Of a DNA stretch of 64,000 nt, positions 10,001-25,000 are shown piece after piece. The notes beneath the pieces were generated by a model, which did no database searches, was not told the DNA's origin, and saw only the letters and a list, made by a program, of their open reading frames with translations. The position numbers and the translations under genes are program-made. Origin of the DNA: Ptychodera flava (Eukaryota; Hemichordata; Enteropneusta; Ptychoderidae); assembly GCF_041260155.1 (NCBI RefSeq), contig NC_091946.1, forward strand, positions 19,061,353 through 19,125,352. The letters are read 5' to 3'. Position 1 is the first letter of the stretch, and each line of letters begins with the position of its first letter.

Positions 10001-13000
10001 CCCTTAACCCTTTTCCTGCCGAGCGCCCTTGTCCGTTATCCTCCCAAGTCAGTAGAAAACCGCCCCATAATATGTGCCTGCAAAAGATTGGCTCTCCTGC
10101 ATGTTATCCTGCCAGGCATTTTGGCAGAAATCGCCCATTTTCAGGGTAGTTTTAGCCGTACTTATACGTGTTAGACTTCGATAATTTCTACATGTTTCAT
10201 GTTTATTTTTTCGGAAATAAACTCCTTCAGTATTACGCACGTCCGCTAGGCACAAACATCACCTCACTCGTCCGTTAGTCAGAGACCCTGAGGGTCGTGC
10301 TAGGGGTGCAGAAGCACCGTCAAACCTGTCCTGTTTCCCCAGGGTAGGGTCAATTGAATACGTACCTTAAACGACTTGGCAGTGTAGCACAAAAACTACG
10401 TTTTTGCCGTTGTATTAACGACATGGCTGAGCCATTGAAGCACAGCTCAACGTAGTTTAGCCAGCTCAGTTGGGAGTTGGCTTACGAGTGTTACCGTTCA
10501 TTACTGACTAATCGAGTGGTCCTCAGTCAGGTACGGGTTTGTACCGACATGGCTTGGGCTGCAGCTAACCAGTGATAACCAGTCACTACACCCAAGTCTT
10601 CAGTTCACTTTTGCGATGCACGGGTGCAACACAATATGCTTCCATTGTTCTAGCCATCGACGTGTCCACATGCTGGCAGCCATATTGTACTGCTAGCTGG
10701 TTTGCATAACAAAAGCAGTCCCTGCTAACTGCAGGCGGTATCCCCGTAGCATATTGACCTTATGTCACCTTTTGAATTCTCTGTACGCAAACAGCGTACG
10801 TAGTTACTTATGCGTCGGCAAGAGGATACGTTGCCTGCAAACAGAGCCAATACTTCGGACGATGGAATAAATAAAAAATCCAAAGCTACGTCCATTGAAT
10901 GGCACGGCCAAGGCGGTGAAGGACGTTGCCTGGCTTGAACTTGCAGAGCTGAAGCCCAGCTTAGTACGTCGGACACCAGTTTGTAATGGTATTTCCGAGT
11001 CGTTCATATCCGTTCCATCGGAGGAACAAGTCGAGCCGTCCCGTCAAAAATACGTTCTCATTTTCAGTCACGCACAACTGAATAAGTGACTTTCGTCTCG
11101 CACCATCGGCATATCTGCCAAGTCGTTTGCAAGAGGTAGCCTTCTAGATTGCATTGCCGAGTTGGTCAAGTTGGGCAGCAATCTCTATAGTGCCAGGCAG
11201 CCAAGTAGGTCCAACGCCGCCAGAAAAACGTCACCATGCTATCCTGCCAAGTCTGCTAAAAAGCGGTAAAAAAAAAAACCAGCCTCCCTCGGGTGTGGGG
11301 GACTGGCGGACAGGTTTCTGCACCTTTCCCTGTCTATCGACTCCCTGCGAACCCATTTCGAGGGGAAAAAGGCGTTCCTTGTCAGAAAACCTCTCCTCGG
11401 ATGACCCCTAAACGCACAGGGGATAGCAAAACGTAGTGCCGTCGACTTGGCAGGAAAGGGGGTACCCAAAAAGGCCCGATTTCCACCGGGTTGGGAGAAT
11501 AATGGTCACCAGTGCTTAGATTCTGGCTACACCGAATTCAAGCGGATTTTCACCGACTTGGCAGGAAAAGGGTTAACTTGTCCTTCTCATATTGATAGTA
11601 ATTGGGTACTGTAAAACAAATAAACCAAGAATTCTAATTTGATAATGTATTTGTACCAGTAAAGAGCAAGTTTAGTGGAAATCTCAATTAAATGTCTGAC
11701 AGAAACAATACTTGTATTCTAATGAAGAAATTTATGCAAAACAGAGAAATATCCCTCACACCATGAAAAACAGTGTCCTTGGTCACAGCCAGTTTGCATG
11801 TAACTTAATACGGGATGCCATAGACGTTGCAACTTGAAAATTATGGAACTTCCGCACATTATATTCACCCTTGCCCCAAATTGTCTTTTTTGCAGTTTTA
11901 TTACAAGAGAGTCAGCTGGACTGACAACAGATGAATGCAATCTTCATAGATACAAACATCTTATTTATCAGTCTCACAAAAGCATCAGCGGTTTTTAATT
12001 AAAAAAAATTAGGCTTTAACAAACACGCGTTTTGTCTGAATGCAGGTTTAAATATTGTGTTAAGAACCCTAGTTTTTCCAATCTGTAACAAAATACCTGG
12101 TAAATTGACTCAAAAGGTTTGGCACATTGGGCCTGCCTTGTAAATTAACATATACATGTAGCATTTATATCAGTCCATGCATGATTTTTGTTGGATCACA
12201 GGTCTTGCTTTCTGAGAAGGTCAGGATGTAGAGATTTTAATCACATACCAGCTGTTTACAGCATTGAAAGTTGGAATTTTCCATGCTTTTTATCAACCCA
12301 TGACCCCTTCTGCTCTAGCTTTTTTTACAAAAATCAAATATCTCCACTGAAAATACAGTAACTGCACTCTGCCAATTATTGGCTGATGGCTTAATCCTTA
12401 TCCTGAAATCTATTATGATCCATATTGACAAAGTTGTTGATTGATGAATTGTAGTCCATCTCCTGTGTAGCATTAATCAAAAATCAAATCTTTCCACTGA
12501 AAATACAGTAACTGCACTATGCCAATTATTGGCCGATGGCTTAATCCTAATCCTGAAGTCCGTTATGATCCATATTGACAAAGTTGTTCATTGATGAACT
12601 GTAGTCCATGTCCTGAGCAGCATTTATCAACTCCCATCCACTTCGAAAATTCGTCTAGATTCTTCTAGATTTTTGCTATTTTTAATGTGACCTGCAATCA
12701 CATTTAAAAATTGGTGGGCCCTCCTCGGGAATGTCAAGTGGGCGATTCGAATATTTTTTTTGACCTCCTAACTGATTAAAGTTTGGAAATAATAGTAACC
12801 AGTTGGCTAATATTACCTACTCGCAGCATAAGATGAGATGACTCTGATGTTCAGTCAAACTTTGTTTGAAGCCGTCTTGTTGCAGAAGTCACTAACTACA
12901 TGTAGCTCCTTGTAAATGGGACTTTTGCTGATGGATAAACTGTATCAAACAGTTAAATAAAGTGGGGTAATTTGGCCAGCATCTCTACGGAACTTACAAA

Positions 13001-16000
13001 TCATATTCATTCAGCTCAACTGTCCATGTGGCTTTTCTTGACAGAGAAAAAATTGCCCACTATCCATCTTTCCATTCAACTTTTCCGTTGTTTCACCATC
13101 ACTATTAGTAACCGTGCTGTATGGAACAAGTGATGCCTTGAATGCTACGTGTATTAACATTGGTGGTATCCATGGCGATACAGTCTGACGACATGCTTGC
13201 CCAAGGCGGATAATGAGGGGTGGCCAGCCACATTTTCGAAAATTTCACTCTATTCACAATAAAAAATGAACTGATGAGCCTGCATTGCCTTTATCGTTTA
13301 TGTTGATGTGTAGAACTGCAACCCCCCCCCCCCCCCCCCAAAAAAAATAAAAAAAAAAAAAAAAAAATACGTTTTTGGATTTGTCATTGTGCAACTGTTT
13401 TCTCAGAAGAGGTGTGATATGGCTGTTCCAACATACAAACATACAGGTTCGATAATAATGCATCATTATTCAATTCAACATGCTCCACATTAAAACCAGT
13501 ACTTGGGGAACTTTTGTTTTGTGTTGGCCAGTTTGTTGCCTGAGGCCTGCCTTAGTCAATACCCAAGTCCAAACTACAGAGCCCAGCTATCAGTGTGGTC
13601 AATAGACAGACCATTCTTGCCCCTTGAATCGATTTCAATTGGCAAACCAAAGTACAACAGGTTGGGATTCATGTAATTATACATCCTTGAGAAAACACTG
13701 TGAAACAAGAACTTGTAATCTGTGAAAGAGTACACTCTTGTACGAACTGCTCTCATCTTTCCTGCATTATTTCAGACTTTGGTCAGAATCCTCCGGTCAC
13801 ATCTCATCTGCTGTTACCTATGTCATTTCAGACATGTAATGATGCTCAGTAGATGACAAAATATAAATGACAATTTGTGACTGTGGAATAAAGCGTGATT
13901 GGTATAGTGAGAACCACCCTATTATTGTTTAACGACAATCTTTTGTATAAATGGATGTTTACCAATTAAATACCAAAATTACTCTTACCGTTCCTAGTTA
14001 TTTCAAACTTGAATTTCTCATATTTGGGAGATATCATAGGCACAAGAATTTTATCAAAAAGAGATTAACATGTACCTTGCATGACCCATATAACTTTTTG
14101 ATGTCCTTCTAATGGATAGCACACAATACATGTACTTTGAAGTACATGTATTGCCAGTCATTAGCACTTACACTGTATGAGTGGGAAAGTAATTATCACT
14201 CTCTATGTATTATATTAAACATCGAATTAAAAATTTAGCCTAAGGCAAAGATGTATATTATATTAAATATATATTATATTAAACATAGAATTAAAAATCA
14301 AGCCTAAGGCAAAGGTAGACACATTTATAGAAAGAAGCATGGGTGATAAAAATGTGAATGTGTATCAGCTGGTTTCCAACTTAAATATTTCCATTCCCAC
14401 CAGTCATAATCCCAGTAACACATGTCACCATTCTAGTAATCTGCATCCCAGCATCCACTTCAATGGCTGGCTACTGATTTGCATGTCTTCATCTGATGTC
14501 GGGGGCAACAGAGGTCAAGGTTTAAAGTGCATTGTTCTCTATAAGCAAACGCCAGCAAAATATATGCTGCATTGTGTTGTAAATCTGTTTCCACTGCACT
14601 TGGTATAAGCTCTGCTGTAGCAAAAGTTAATCATAAAGAGAACAATTAATTGAAGTACGGTGTGTTGTATACATCAGCTAAAGTCAGCAAAAATCATGTG
14701 TACATTATCTCTGATGTTTTCAGAGTCTTTCAATCACGTCACATAAGGCAAAGGTAGACACATTTATAGAAAGAAGCATGGGTGATAAAAATGTGAATGT
14801 GTATCAGCTGGTTTCCAACTTAAATATTTCCATTCCCACCAGTCATAATCCCAGTAACACATGTCACCATTCTAGTAATCTGCATCCCAGCATCCACTTC
14901 AATGGCTGGCTACTGATTTGCATGTCTTCATCTGATGTCGGGGGCAACAGAGGTCAAGGTTTAAAGTGCATTGTTCTCTATAAGCAAACGCCAGCAAAAT
15001 ATATGCTGCATTGTGTTGTTAATCTGTTTCCACTGCACTTGGTATAAGCTCTGCTATAGCAAAAGTTAATCATAAAAAGAACAATTAATTGAAGTACGGT
15101 GTGTTGTATACATCAGCTAAAGTCAGCAAAAATCATGTGTACATTATCTCTGATGTTTTCAGAGTCTTTCAATCACGTCTTTGTTAAAATGCAATATACA
15201 ATCATGTATGGGACATGACATGCTTCACTGGGTTTTAACAAACTTGACCTGGTAGTGACAGGTGAACTTGGCAGGATAGGGGCAAAGGAAATGTATGTAC
15301 ATGTAACATTAAGGAAATGTATGTACATGTAACATGTTGTGTTCAACACATGTGGTAAACATTTCAATACAATCAGCATCTGTCAGCATGTATGTGTTGT
15401 AAACTGGAAAGGCACAGTGTATTGAAAATGATTATGATAGATATACATCACATAAGTGTTTGTCTGCCACGATATGTTCTAAATCAAAGTTACATACAAT
15501 TGTATATGATATGAAATCTACTAGTAGTATTATCCATTCTTTGTATGCTACATTTATGTTAATTCAGTTGACTCGTAGGGTTCAAATCTCAAAATTACTT
15601 GTACCAGCTAAATAGATACATGTACATGTATTGAAACATGAAAATGCCATAGCCACAGGTTGTATTAGTAAGGTTTTTGGGTAGGATAATGTACATATGT
15701 AATGGTTTGGCAACAGTTTGTCATGATGATTCAGTATTGTATCACCTTTACTTGGTGGTCTGTGGTGGAAATGGCGGTTGCTTACATATGTGTGACTCTT
15801 TGTAGAATTCATGCTTTGTCTGACCAAAACCAAGAGTTATGATATAGTAGGGGTCAGAGAATGCTGAAAAAATGGATTTGAATCATTGAACTGATGTTGA
15901 CCGGACTTGACTTCTCAGTAAAGAATTCAAAGTCGCATTCACAGGCATTGTTATGCTAATTCACCTGTTGCAATGGTGTTCAATATGGGTGCGGTGAAGG

Positions 16001-19000
16001 TATGAAATGTTGGGTTTTCAAGCCGCACAAAAATTCCCTATTCACATGTGCCAGTCTTCCGTAGTCAAATTTACATATACAAAACTACGTGTGTGACTTC
16101 ATCAAGCATTCACGTGTGTACAGCATGAATTTTGACTAGAAATCTAGAATGCAAAGTTCAGAGTGGATACCTTTATTTCTTCTGAATCCATTCAGTAGCT
16201 TTCATGTGTCGACTAACTATAGTACAGATGATGCATTGTAACAGAAAAATGTGCATCACAAACAAAGACTTATTACGTGTGACCTCTTACCTCTAATCCC
16301 ACCCTTGCAAAAATCCAACAATGAGACTATGATTGACCATGCCAAATGAGATAAATTGCTGAAATAGCATCGTTGGAGGTGCAAAATGTTTGAACAGCAA
16401 ACATGTTTAACAGCAAATCAGAACAGTGATTTCCTATTCCACACATACAAGTTGTACAGACTTCATTTATAACCATATCTGTTGGTGGTGTACAGAGCTG
16501 GTTAGGTGAATTCTGTTTGTTATAATGAACATGCCATAATTATCTACAGCCTTTTACAGGGCTCTGGTTTGGTGGCTTTCAGTAAGCATTTCGATACTGG
16601 AATTTACATATGTAACATAACATAAATAAGCTACAGTGTATGTAACACAATATAAGCTATGACAAACTACATTTATGTACATGTAAACTCTCGAGATCTT
16701 ATTTCTCATGAGAACTTGCATAATATTTATGTGTTGATGCAAATATGTTCAACCAAAATGTACACGTATGAAAACAAGCTGGAATTGAAGTATTCTTGAT
16801 CAATTGCGTTCTGAATCTCACTGGAATTTTTCAAGCACTGTAAGCTGTAATAATTTGTACATGTATGTAGCTGTGTTTTTGCCAATGTACAAATATACTG
16901 TGGTGAAGAACACTTCGTCATCTTGGTACTAGCAAGTGATTGTACTTTTGTTGTGGATGTACACAAATGAGATAAATCCATGAGAAGCATGAACTCTACA
17001 CATGCAGGTGTGCATGATACATGTACTGTGATGGAGGGTTCTTTGACTTGCAGTACAGGCGAAAGATTACCCATGTTTCATATTGAGTAGCGTCACCAAA
17101 ATAATAAACTTCACTTTCCTTTGTATTTTCCTTCCAGTCCCGCATCGATGTCTTTGTGAACAGGCTGGACTCGGTGGAATCTGTCATCCCATATGAATAT
17201 GAAAAGTAAGTTTACAGAAACAAAGCACCCCTTAACATTGAATGTCTGTGCATTTTCCTACCCAAGTGTTTATCATGTTAATGAGAGGAAAGAAACATGA
17301 CAACAGTAAATGAAGGAAGTAGCTCTGAACCATATTTGATTACCTTTTCTCGTACATTACTAGAGTAGAAGTTGATCACTTCATTTTAGCTTGTTCCGAT
17401 GATACCATCAATGTAGTGGTGAATCAATCAAGATATAATGTACCTTGAGTAACAAAAGGGGAATTTTTTCAAATCCTTTGTACTGTACACAGTGTATTAT
17501 TCGAAACTATTCAATATTAATGATTGAAAATGTTCATTATCCAAGTGTTTATCTATACATGTACACTTTTGCATAATGAATACTGCCCATCTGTTTAGGG
17601 AATTAGCATTGGAATGGATTGTTGTAGTCCGGACAATAGACTGTCTCTTGTTAGATGCATGTCGTGTCTTGTTGACTCTCTGTGAATACTATATGGATGA
17701 ATGTGAACATAGCATTGGTATATGCCTGAATGCACATTCCCAAAATTGTAAAAAACAAATGTAGAACAGTGATGTTTGTACATGTACATGTATAGTCTGC
17801 AAACCTGGGTGCCCTCAGGTGACATCTTTTGTTTCAGCATGATCCATGCCTATGTACAGCTGCACTAAATTTGGGAAAATAGATAGCTGTGTGTATTCAC
17901 CCTTTCTAGCCAGACAGTATAACTTCCCCGTCTGTCAGTAAAAAGTGGTATTTAGCCAACACCATACATGTACATATTTTCATCCAATTGGCTTGGTCTA
18001 TTGTAGCAGCTTCAGTCCGTAAAGATCATATTTACATATCTACATTTTCATTGGCCCTTCAAATGATCTATTTTTGTTAAAGGTGCCTATTTCTTGATAT
18101 GGTACACTTGTTATTTTATGAGTATACCCATCTAATTCACTGCTTGCTCACTGTTGTTTTCCATCAAATTTAAATCTTTTCAAATAAGTTGTTTCCTGTT
18201 GAGTTTTCCCAGGAATTAAAGGTGTACTGTCACCTGTTCCAATTTTGCCACAGTTACCATGGAAAGAGAAAATCTAACCAATCACAGATTTTAAGCGGGT
18301 GGCCGCTTTTTAAAAACGGCGCCCTCAGATGGGCATTTTGAATACCAAGGAACGCCCCTGTGACCATATATAAGCATATGTAGATCTGTATACCTTAAAT
18401 GTATATCTTCAAGTTGAAGTAAATGAGCCAGAATAAATAATGATTTCCACTCTCATCCCTTTATGACTGGACAAAATCAGGACAAGTTCATGAATAGAGA
18501 AGGAAAAATGCAAGATGTTTATAAAAGTGGATGGTCATGTTCTGTTTTTTTTCCCACTCCTTCAACAGATTTGATTTCTGTACAACCAATAAGAGGTCCA
18601 GCCCGACAGAAAACCTTGGGCAGGTTGTGTTTGGTGAGAGAATCAGACTGTCACCATACAATGTAAGTATCTTTCATCTCTATGTGGGCAGATTACTGTC
18701 TTTGCTCTGCAAACACTGTGTAAATGCAACCAGCCAGTTCTTACTATTCCATATAATCATATGCTGAATTACTAAGTTTTATCATATATACTGAATGCAT
18801 CAAGTTTTTGTCATTGCCAACTAGAGAATGTTGTTCTCTTTTCACCAAAATTAAAGAGTTTAATTCAAATTCACAAAATAATTTATATATCAAAAAGCCT
18901 GCATGTGTAATACTGTTGAGCATCCAATTCCCTGTTGATGATTAAAAAAACCCAAAAAAACCCAGAATTCTGAAGAGAGACTGCAAGTTCACTTACGCAT

Positions 19001-22000
19001 TTGACTCGCTGTGAACATATGTGACCTGGCAATTGTGACCTGTACCCAAATCCATTGGGACAGAGGATAAAAGAGATACTAATTTGGATCATTTATGAAA
19101 AACTCGGAAGATGATATTTTCCGTACGGATTGATACTGTACCAGATGTCCAAATATAATACCATACTGTAGATTGCATGAGTAACAATTATGAAAAAGAT
19201 TAGTCTGAGAATGTCCCTACAAGCCAGACACTTATGAAACTAGCAACTGATGTAAGAATTTACACATACAGAGTTACATGTACCTAATTATGAAGCGGTT
19301 TCTCTCATTTTTTTGTGTCATCTATGTTTACTTATTAGGAGATTCAATTAGTTTGGAAAATCCTGCTGAAGCATGTTTCATCAAAGAGTTTTATTTTACA
19401 CAATTCTTTGATAAAAGTATGATCAATTAGCCGTGAAATTACAAATCAAGCTATTGTCCAGTCCAGCTGCTCCATTTCATTTGTGTTTGTCATATATTCA
19501 ATGTCCATCAGTACTGTACGAGTAGAGATGTTCATTTTTCGAATATTAAAATGATAATTCACAAAAAATCAAAATTAACTGTATTTGGCTATCACATGCA
19601 GAAAAGATATTGTAAAAAGAAATGTAATCAATGAAAAAATAAGTTAGAAAAAATTAGAAAAGAATTAGTTCTGTCATACATATGTGCCCTCCCCCGATAA
19701 ATAATTTTGTCACATCTTACTTGATAGTGTCTAGGACTTTTTAATCAGCCAAGATTTCCAATAATATCACATGAACTCACAGTGGCTGCATAGAAATGAA
19801 AGTCTTCAAACATGTATGTTTATGTTTTTATGCTCTGAAAAGGCTGAAAACTTTCAAGATCTGAGGAAATTTTCTTGGTTCAGCATAAAATATATCACCA
19901 ATGATGACCATATACAATTTTTTTTTCACATTTTATCTCAGCCCTCTTTTAACAAAATCCTTTGTTCCTCGAAGTGTGTATAGTACATGTGTTTCCTTCC
20001 AGTTCAATTAATAGGTAGACCAAAATGGCGAGGCATTCTCAATTGAGTCCAGCAAAAATGTTGTAATTCGGCTTATTTTCCTGTGAATGAATGTTAGGTC
20101 AGCCACAGAAACCATGCAAGCTGTTCCCAACCTTTCCTCAGTAAAAAAAAATTGATCCATTAGAGTGCAGGCTGTTACACCACACAGTCCCTCAATTGTT
20201 TTTTTTCTCAAATCATTAGCCATGTGGCACGACGTGGGCAGTATAAAATTTGAAATTACTGGCACACATGCGGTAAAATTTGAATATTGTTTTCATATTT
20301 AGCAACCAGAAACAGGCAGTATGGCCCTGAACTTCAATGGAGGCTTTGATTTTGTATGAAAATGTTTCGTATCATCACAATGATAACACGAGTCCTGTGA
20401 AATCATTTCTCACTCACGTTAACCTTTGACACAGGATTAAAAGAAATATATGTACAGTAATCATTTTATACCAACAGTTGCTATTGATGACATGTCTTTG
20501 CTGGAAATTAAAGTGTGACTACGTGTACACACCATAAATGCGTTTGGACAAGTGTGGTGACAATTCAGCCATTGAAATTAAATGAAAAATAACCAGCCAT
20601 GTACACTTTACATGTTTGTGTTATTGGCAAGTTCAAAGTTGACGTGGACAGCCAAGTTTTTGAGTTCTGACACAGGAAGTAGATGCAATTGTACGCTGAA
20701 TGTAAGAATAGACATAAAGGTAAGCTTGAAAAAGCTCACCTCTTTTTGGCTTTTAATGTTGTGTACGTTGCTACCACATCAAAAAGAGTGAGATAATATG
20801 GTGTGAATATTTGTTGAAGACTTGTTAAAATCTATCATTATGAGAATCTGTACATTTTATAGTCCAATTATTTAGGAAGAGGGCTACCACAAATTTACCT
20901 GAGAGCCCGTTTCATGATTAATTAATCTTGGAAAAAAAAATGTAAACTATTGTATACTTTTACGGTGTCAGCATCTTTCCTTTTGTTTTGTTGACAAGTT
21001 GCCACTTCATCAAAAAACTTACTGACATATTATTTCATAGGTTGTCGAAATAGGTGTTACGGTAGAATATGCCTCAGGGATAGATATTGAGACTAAACTT
21101 ATCCAATATCTTTCTGGTGTACGGCTTGGAGGAACTCATTTTGAAGCTCTTGGAGTAAGAAAAATTGTCAGTCTGAGATTTTTGAAAATCCAGATATTTA
21201 ATTTAATTAATACAGAGATTGCCATTGTTTTTAATTTCAAATACCAGTAAATTTTAGATAATGTGTTTCTCTCTAGTTCCAAACTTTGCATGATGTCCCT
21301 GTACTTTTATTCTTGATTTGACAAGAGAATGGTTGAAAGACTCACTGTCGAAAGTTTGAGCAAAGTTTCACTTTCAGTGCGTATACTACATTTACATGTA
21401 CCTTAATCCTTTTCCTGCCAGACAGTATCACTTCCCCATCAGGCAAGTCAGTAAAAAGCGGTATTGAGCCAAAACATGATGTATTTTCACCCACTTGGCT
21501 TTGTCTGTTATAGCATCTTATGTCCAAAAAAATCAAGTTTACAGTATTTATATTTTCAACAGCTTTCAAATGTACAGTATTATGTTAAAATACACCATAT
21601 GGAATATGTTGTGTTTCATTAATTTTAACCATCTTGAGCTGGTGGTGAAATATGGACTTAGCAGGAAAAGGATTAAATTGTTGTTGACTTCTGTTTTTTC
21701 TTTGCTTTGTCTCCAGATATCATTCAACAACCCAGAGCAGTGCAAATCACTGTGTAAGAAAGAATACAAAACGAAGGACAAAGATCAAATCAAGCACCTC
21801 AGATTTTTGATGGACGGCCTAAAACAGAATTACCAACACCACTGGTAAGTACCTACCTGTGGAGTGATACTAATACATATGCAAAGTAAAAATTATAAAC
21901 CCAAGCTACGGCGTACAATCACTGCTATTTGCACTGTGATTTGTTTCATCTTGTGTCACAATATATCCACAAGTACAAAACAACTAGATTGTTCTGATGA

Positions 22001-25000
22001 CTTCCTGTTTGGGAACCAGACCTTTGGTAGACAAAAGGTTTTCAATACTTGAAATGGCGCCACTTTTTGGAGCTCATATTGAAGCTCGTTGAATAACTTT
22101 GTGAAAATCAGAAATGAAATCTTTCCCCATGTAGTCGACAAAGTATTGGCAGCCATTTTGAATTTTCAAGTGTCTGTAAATGTTTGGTAATTTGTTTCTC
22201 TTAAACTAACATTTTTGAGATGACTCCAGATATTTACTCTCAATTTTGAAAGAGAATGTTTAAGAGTTTACATAAGGTAAGTTTGCGCACTAGTGTAAGT
22301 CCTTCAATTTCGAGAATTGTACTGCCTTACAAGAAGACTTCTTCACTGTGTAGGATCATTGATAACATGCCAGTGACTTGGTGCTATGACGTGGAGGGTA
22401 CGGCTGCTTCCACCCAGAACAAGTACTGCTCGCCAGGCTTTCCCATTGGATGTTATGTCACCGCCAAGAAGACACCAAAAGACGCTTGTGTTATCAATGT
22501 AAGTTCTGAGCAAACTCTGATACTTGTTACACATGAACATCTAAAATATTTCTACTTGATCTAAGTGAGTGACATTCTCACATGCATGATCAGACAACCA
22601 TACAGGATTGTACTTAATCCTTTCAGGCCTGACTTTCTGCCGGCATACTAGAGCTACCAATGTATGCATAATAGGGGTTTAGGCCTTACAGGGTTAAGCT
22701 TTTCAGTAGAAATAATTATCTTTACGGTAACAAAAACATCACCAAATGTACTGAATTTGAAGAGAAGATAACCCAGCAAAATAACAGATGAAGGGCATAC
22801 CCATCAATGTCCAGATAACCACATGTGGGAATCACATCATCTCGTGTACACACAGAAATGATGTAGACATTAAAGCTCCATAAGCTGTATCTTTTGGCTA
22901 TATTTTCAGAACTTTTTTTGTGGTTTCCCTAAACTTTCTGCATTGAATCCCTAAACTGTAATTTAATGCTAAGTATTTAGCATATCAACACAACCTATAT
23001 GAGTATAATCTTCATTGTTATTGTTGAAAATTGTATTCAAGTCCGGACTAGAATTCATTTGTAAACAATAAACAATCATCACTACACATATACAAGCTGT
23101 GTTGACGAAAAGAATACTTGAACTTTCAGTATGACAAATGGATTAGGGTCAAACAGGGTAGTTGATATACAGAAGCAGAATACTGAAAAACTTGCCACAA
23201 GATACAGCTTATGTCCCTTTAATTAGCATGCTTCAGATGATGTTTAGAGTACAACAGTAACCATGTTTGACATAAATGTGTGGTTTTGACAGACTTTTCA
23301 ATATGATTTTGAAAAAGTTGGCGTGGTGATTTGTACACAAGCAGTAGAAGAGAATTTATATATAACACAAGTAATAAAAAGCTGAACTGAAATTCTCTGC
23401 TTTGCTCTGAATTCATTCCAAATCTTTCCTCATCTTCAAATGTGATGTCATGAAGTTCCAAGTTATAACTGAATATTACCTGAATTTCACCCACAGCCAG
23501 CGTACAGTGAGAAAGATACCTACTACGTCTTCAACCACGTGGATCTGAAGATCGCTTACCACCCAATCGAGGATGAGGGCCCACCTACTGCTGCCAGACT
23601 GTTATCTGCCAAGCTGGAACCAAGGAGGTAAGCTGCCCCAGGATGATAATCATGTCTCGTAATCTTTATGCTGTGCTTCTACCGCATGACCATTTTCACC
23701 ACACATCAACTCACTTTACTGTTCCCCACTTGTGTGTTCATTACAGAATATGTTGCATATTCATCTAAATTGCTGTGTCACTTTGGTCCTGAAATTGTGT
23801 AACCTCAACAGAAAACAGCGCCTTTTACCATTTAAAAGAACTAGTGACCTAAGTAGTCACTGGGATATGGGTAAGGGAACTGGTAACCTTGGAGTCATTA
23901 GGATAAGGAGGAACTAGTAACCCAGGGAATCAATAGAATAAGGGCTAGGGAATGAGTAACCTAGGGAGTCAATGGGATAAGGGGAAACTAGTAACCCAGG
24001 GAGTCAAAAGAAAAAGGGCTAGGGAATGAGTAACCTACGGAGTCAATGGGATAAGGGTTACAGAACTGGTTACTCACTCATTAGGATAAAAGTAAGGGTT
24101 AGAGCATACAGCACAAGGCCCCCAAGGAAAACCCTTTTATTTTGCATGCAAAAGTTTGTGCCAACTAATCATCACGTGTCCCAAACAATTTTACTCTACA
24201 TGTCAATCACCATACCGAGTTTTATTCAGTCATTAGCAGAGACAGCTAGAGATAGAAAGACCAGCAGAAACCACCTCCTACACACAGCCTCTCACAGAAG
24301 TTTATTGTATATTGCAGCATTAAACACCAGAAGGAAGGAGACTGTGCAGAGGGCCTGCCACCAATGGCCATTCCTGGTGACCTGTCATCCCTGGAGACTG
24401 TTTCAATCCTGTACACATACTCTGTCTCGTTTGAGGTGAGTTCAATTCTTAAAACAAACTGTACTGTAATACAAACAAAGTCCAAAGTAAGTAAATTCTC
24501 AGTGTTTGCATCGACTTGAAACCAAAAGATGGACATTTAAGCAGTCAAAAAGCACAGAAAATTTCACAGTAAAATCCATTTGCATTCATTTGAAAGTTTT
24601 CTTGTAAAATGAGCACATTCCTGTAACAATGTTACAAGCAGTACATTTAGTTATTATCATCATAAATAGATGAACACATAAACACAATACGTTCATCCTT
24701 TGTAACAAGCCTTCAATCAAAATGCTTTTCCTGTTGCAGAACAGAGCTTAGCTTACTTTGGCCTTGTACAGAATAACACAGCAGAGGTTTATCTGTATTA
24801 GTCAATCACATATGTATTAACTGAATTAATTGGCACATCCAGTGTACCATACTTTGTAATCTTTTTATACTAGTATATTCAGCCTTCAGGAAGCACGTAG
24901 CTGTTCCCTGTGTTGCAGTCAATGGCAAATTCACAGAGAATCATTTTTGGAAAACATATTTGACCTTCCTGTTCTTTGATATTCCAAATGTTACAATAAA

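Larger units (their letters stand above)
11577..14304 (+). other. TM9SF2 intron 1, middle part
   Basis: Non-coding. It contains the ~150-bp duplication at 12331-12628 and a C-run/A-run at 13322-13367. Just before the large duplication, a short motif AGCCTAAGGCAAAG occurs twice (about 14238 and 14301) amid AT-rich sequence. No gene is seen. Confidence 0.6.
18663..21716 (+). other. TM9SF2 intron 3
   Basis: Non-coding. It holds a diverged MITE-2 copy (21057-21393) and a TTAA element (21403-21676) directly beside it. The first 2.3 kb show no recognisable feature. Confidence 0.6.

Noticed and set aside
14339-15047. Identical 89-codon open frames in two copies
   Set aside because: They are identical because the DNA was duplicated; there is no start context, domain or similarity to support coding.
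14305-15179. Direct repeats considered as LTRs
   Set aside because: The copies are only three bases apart with nothing between them and show no TG..CA ends; a simple tandem duplication explains them.
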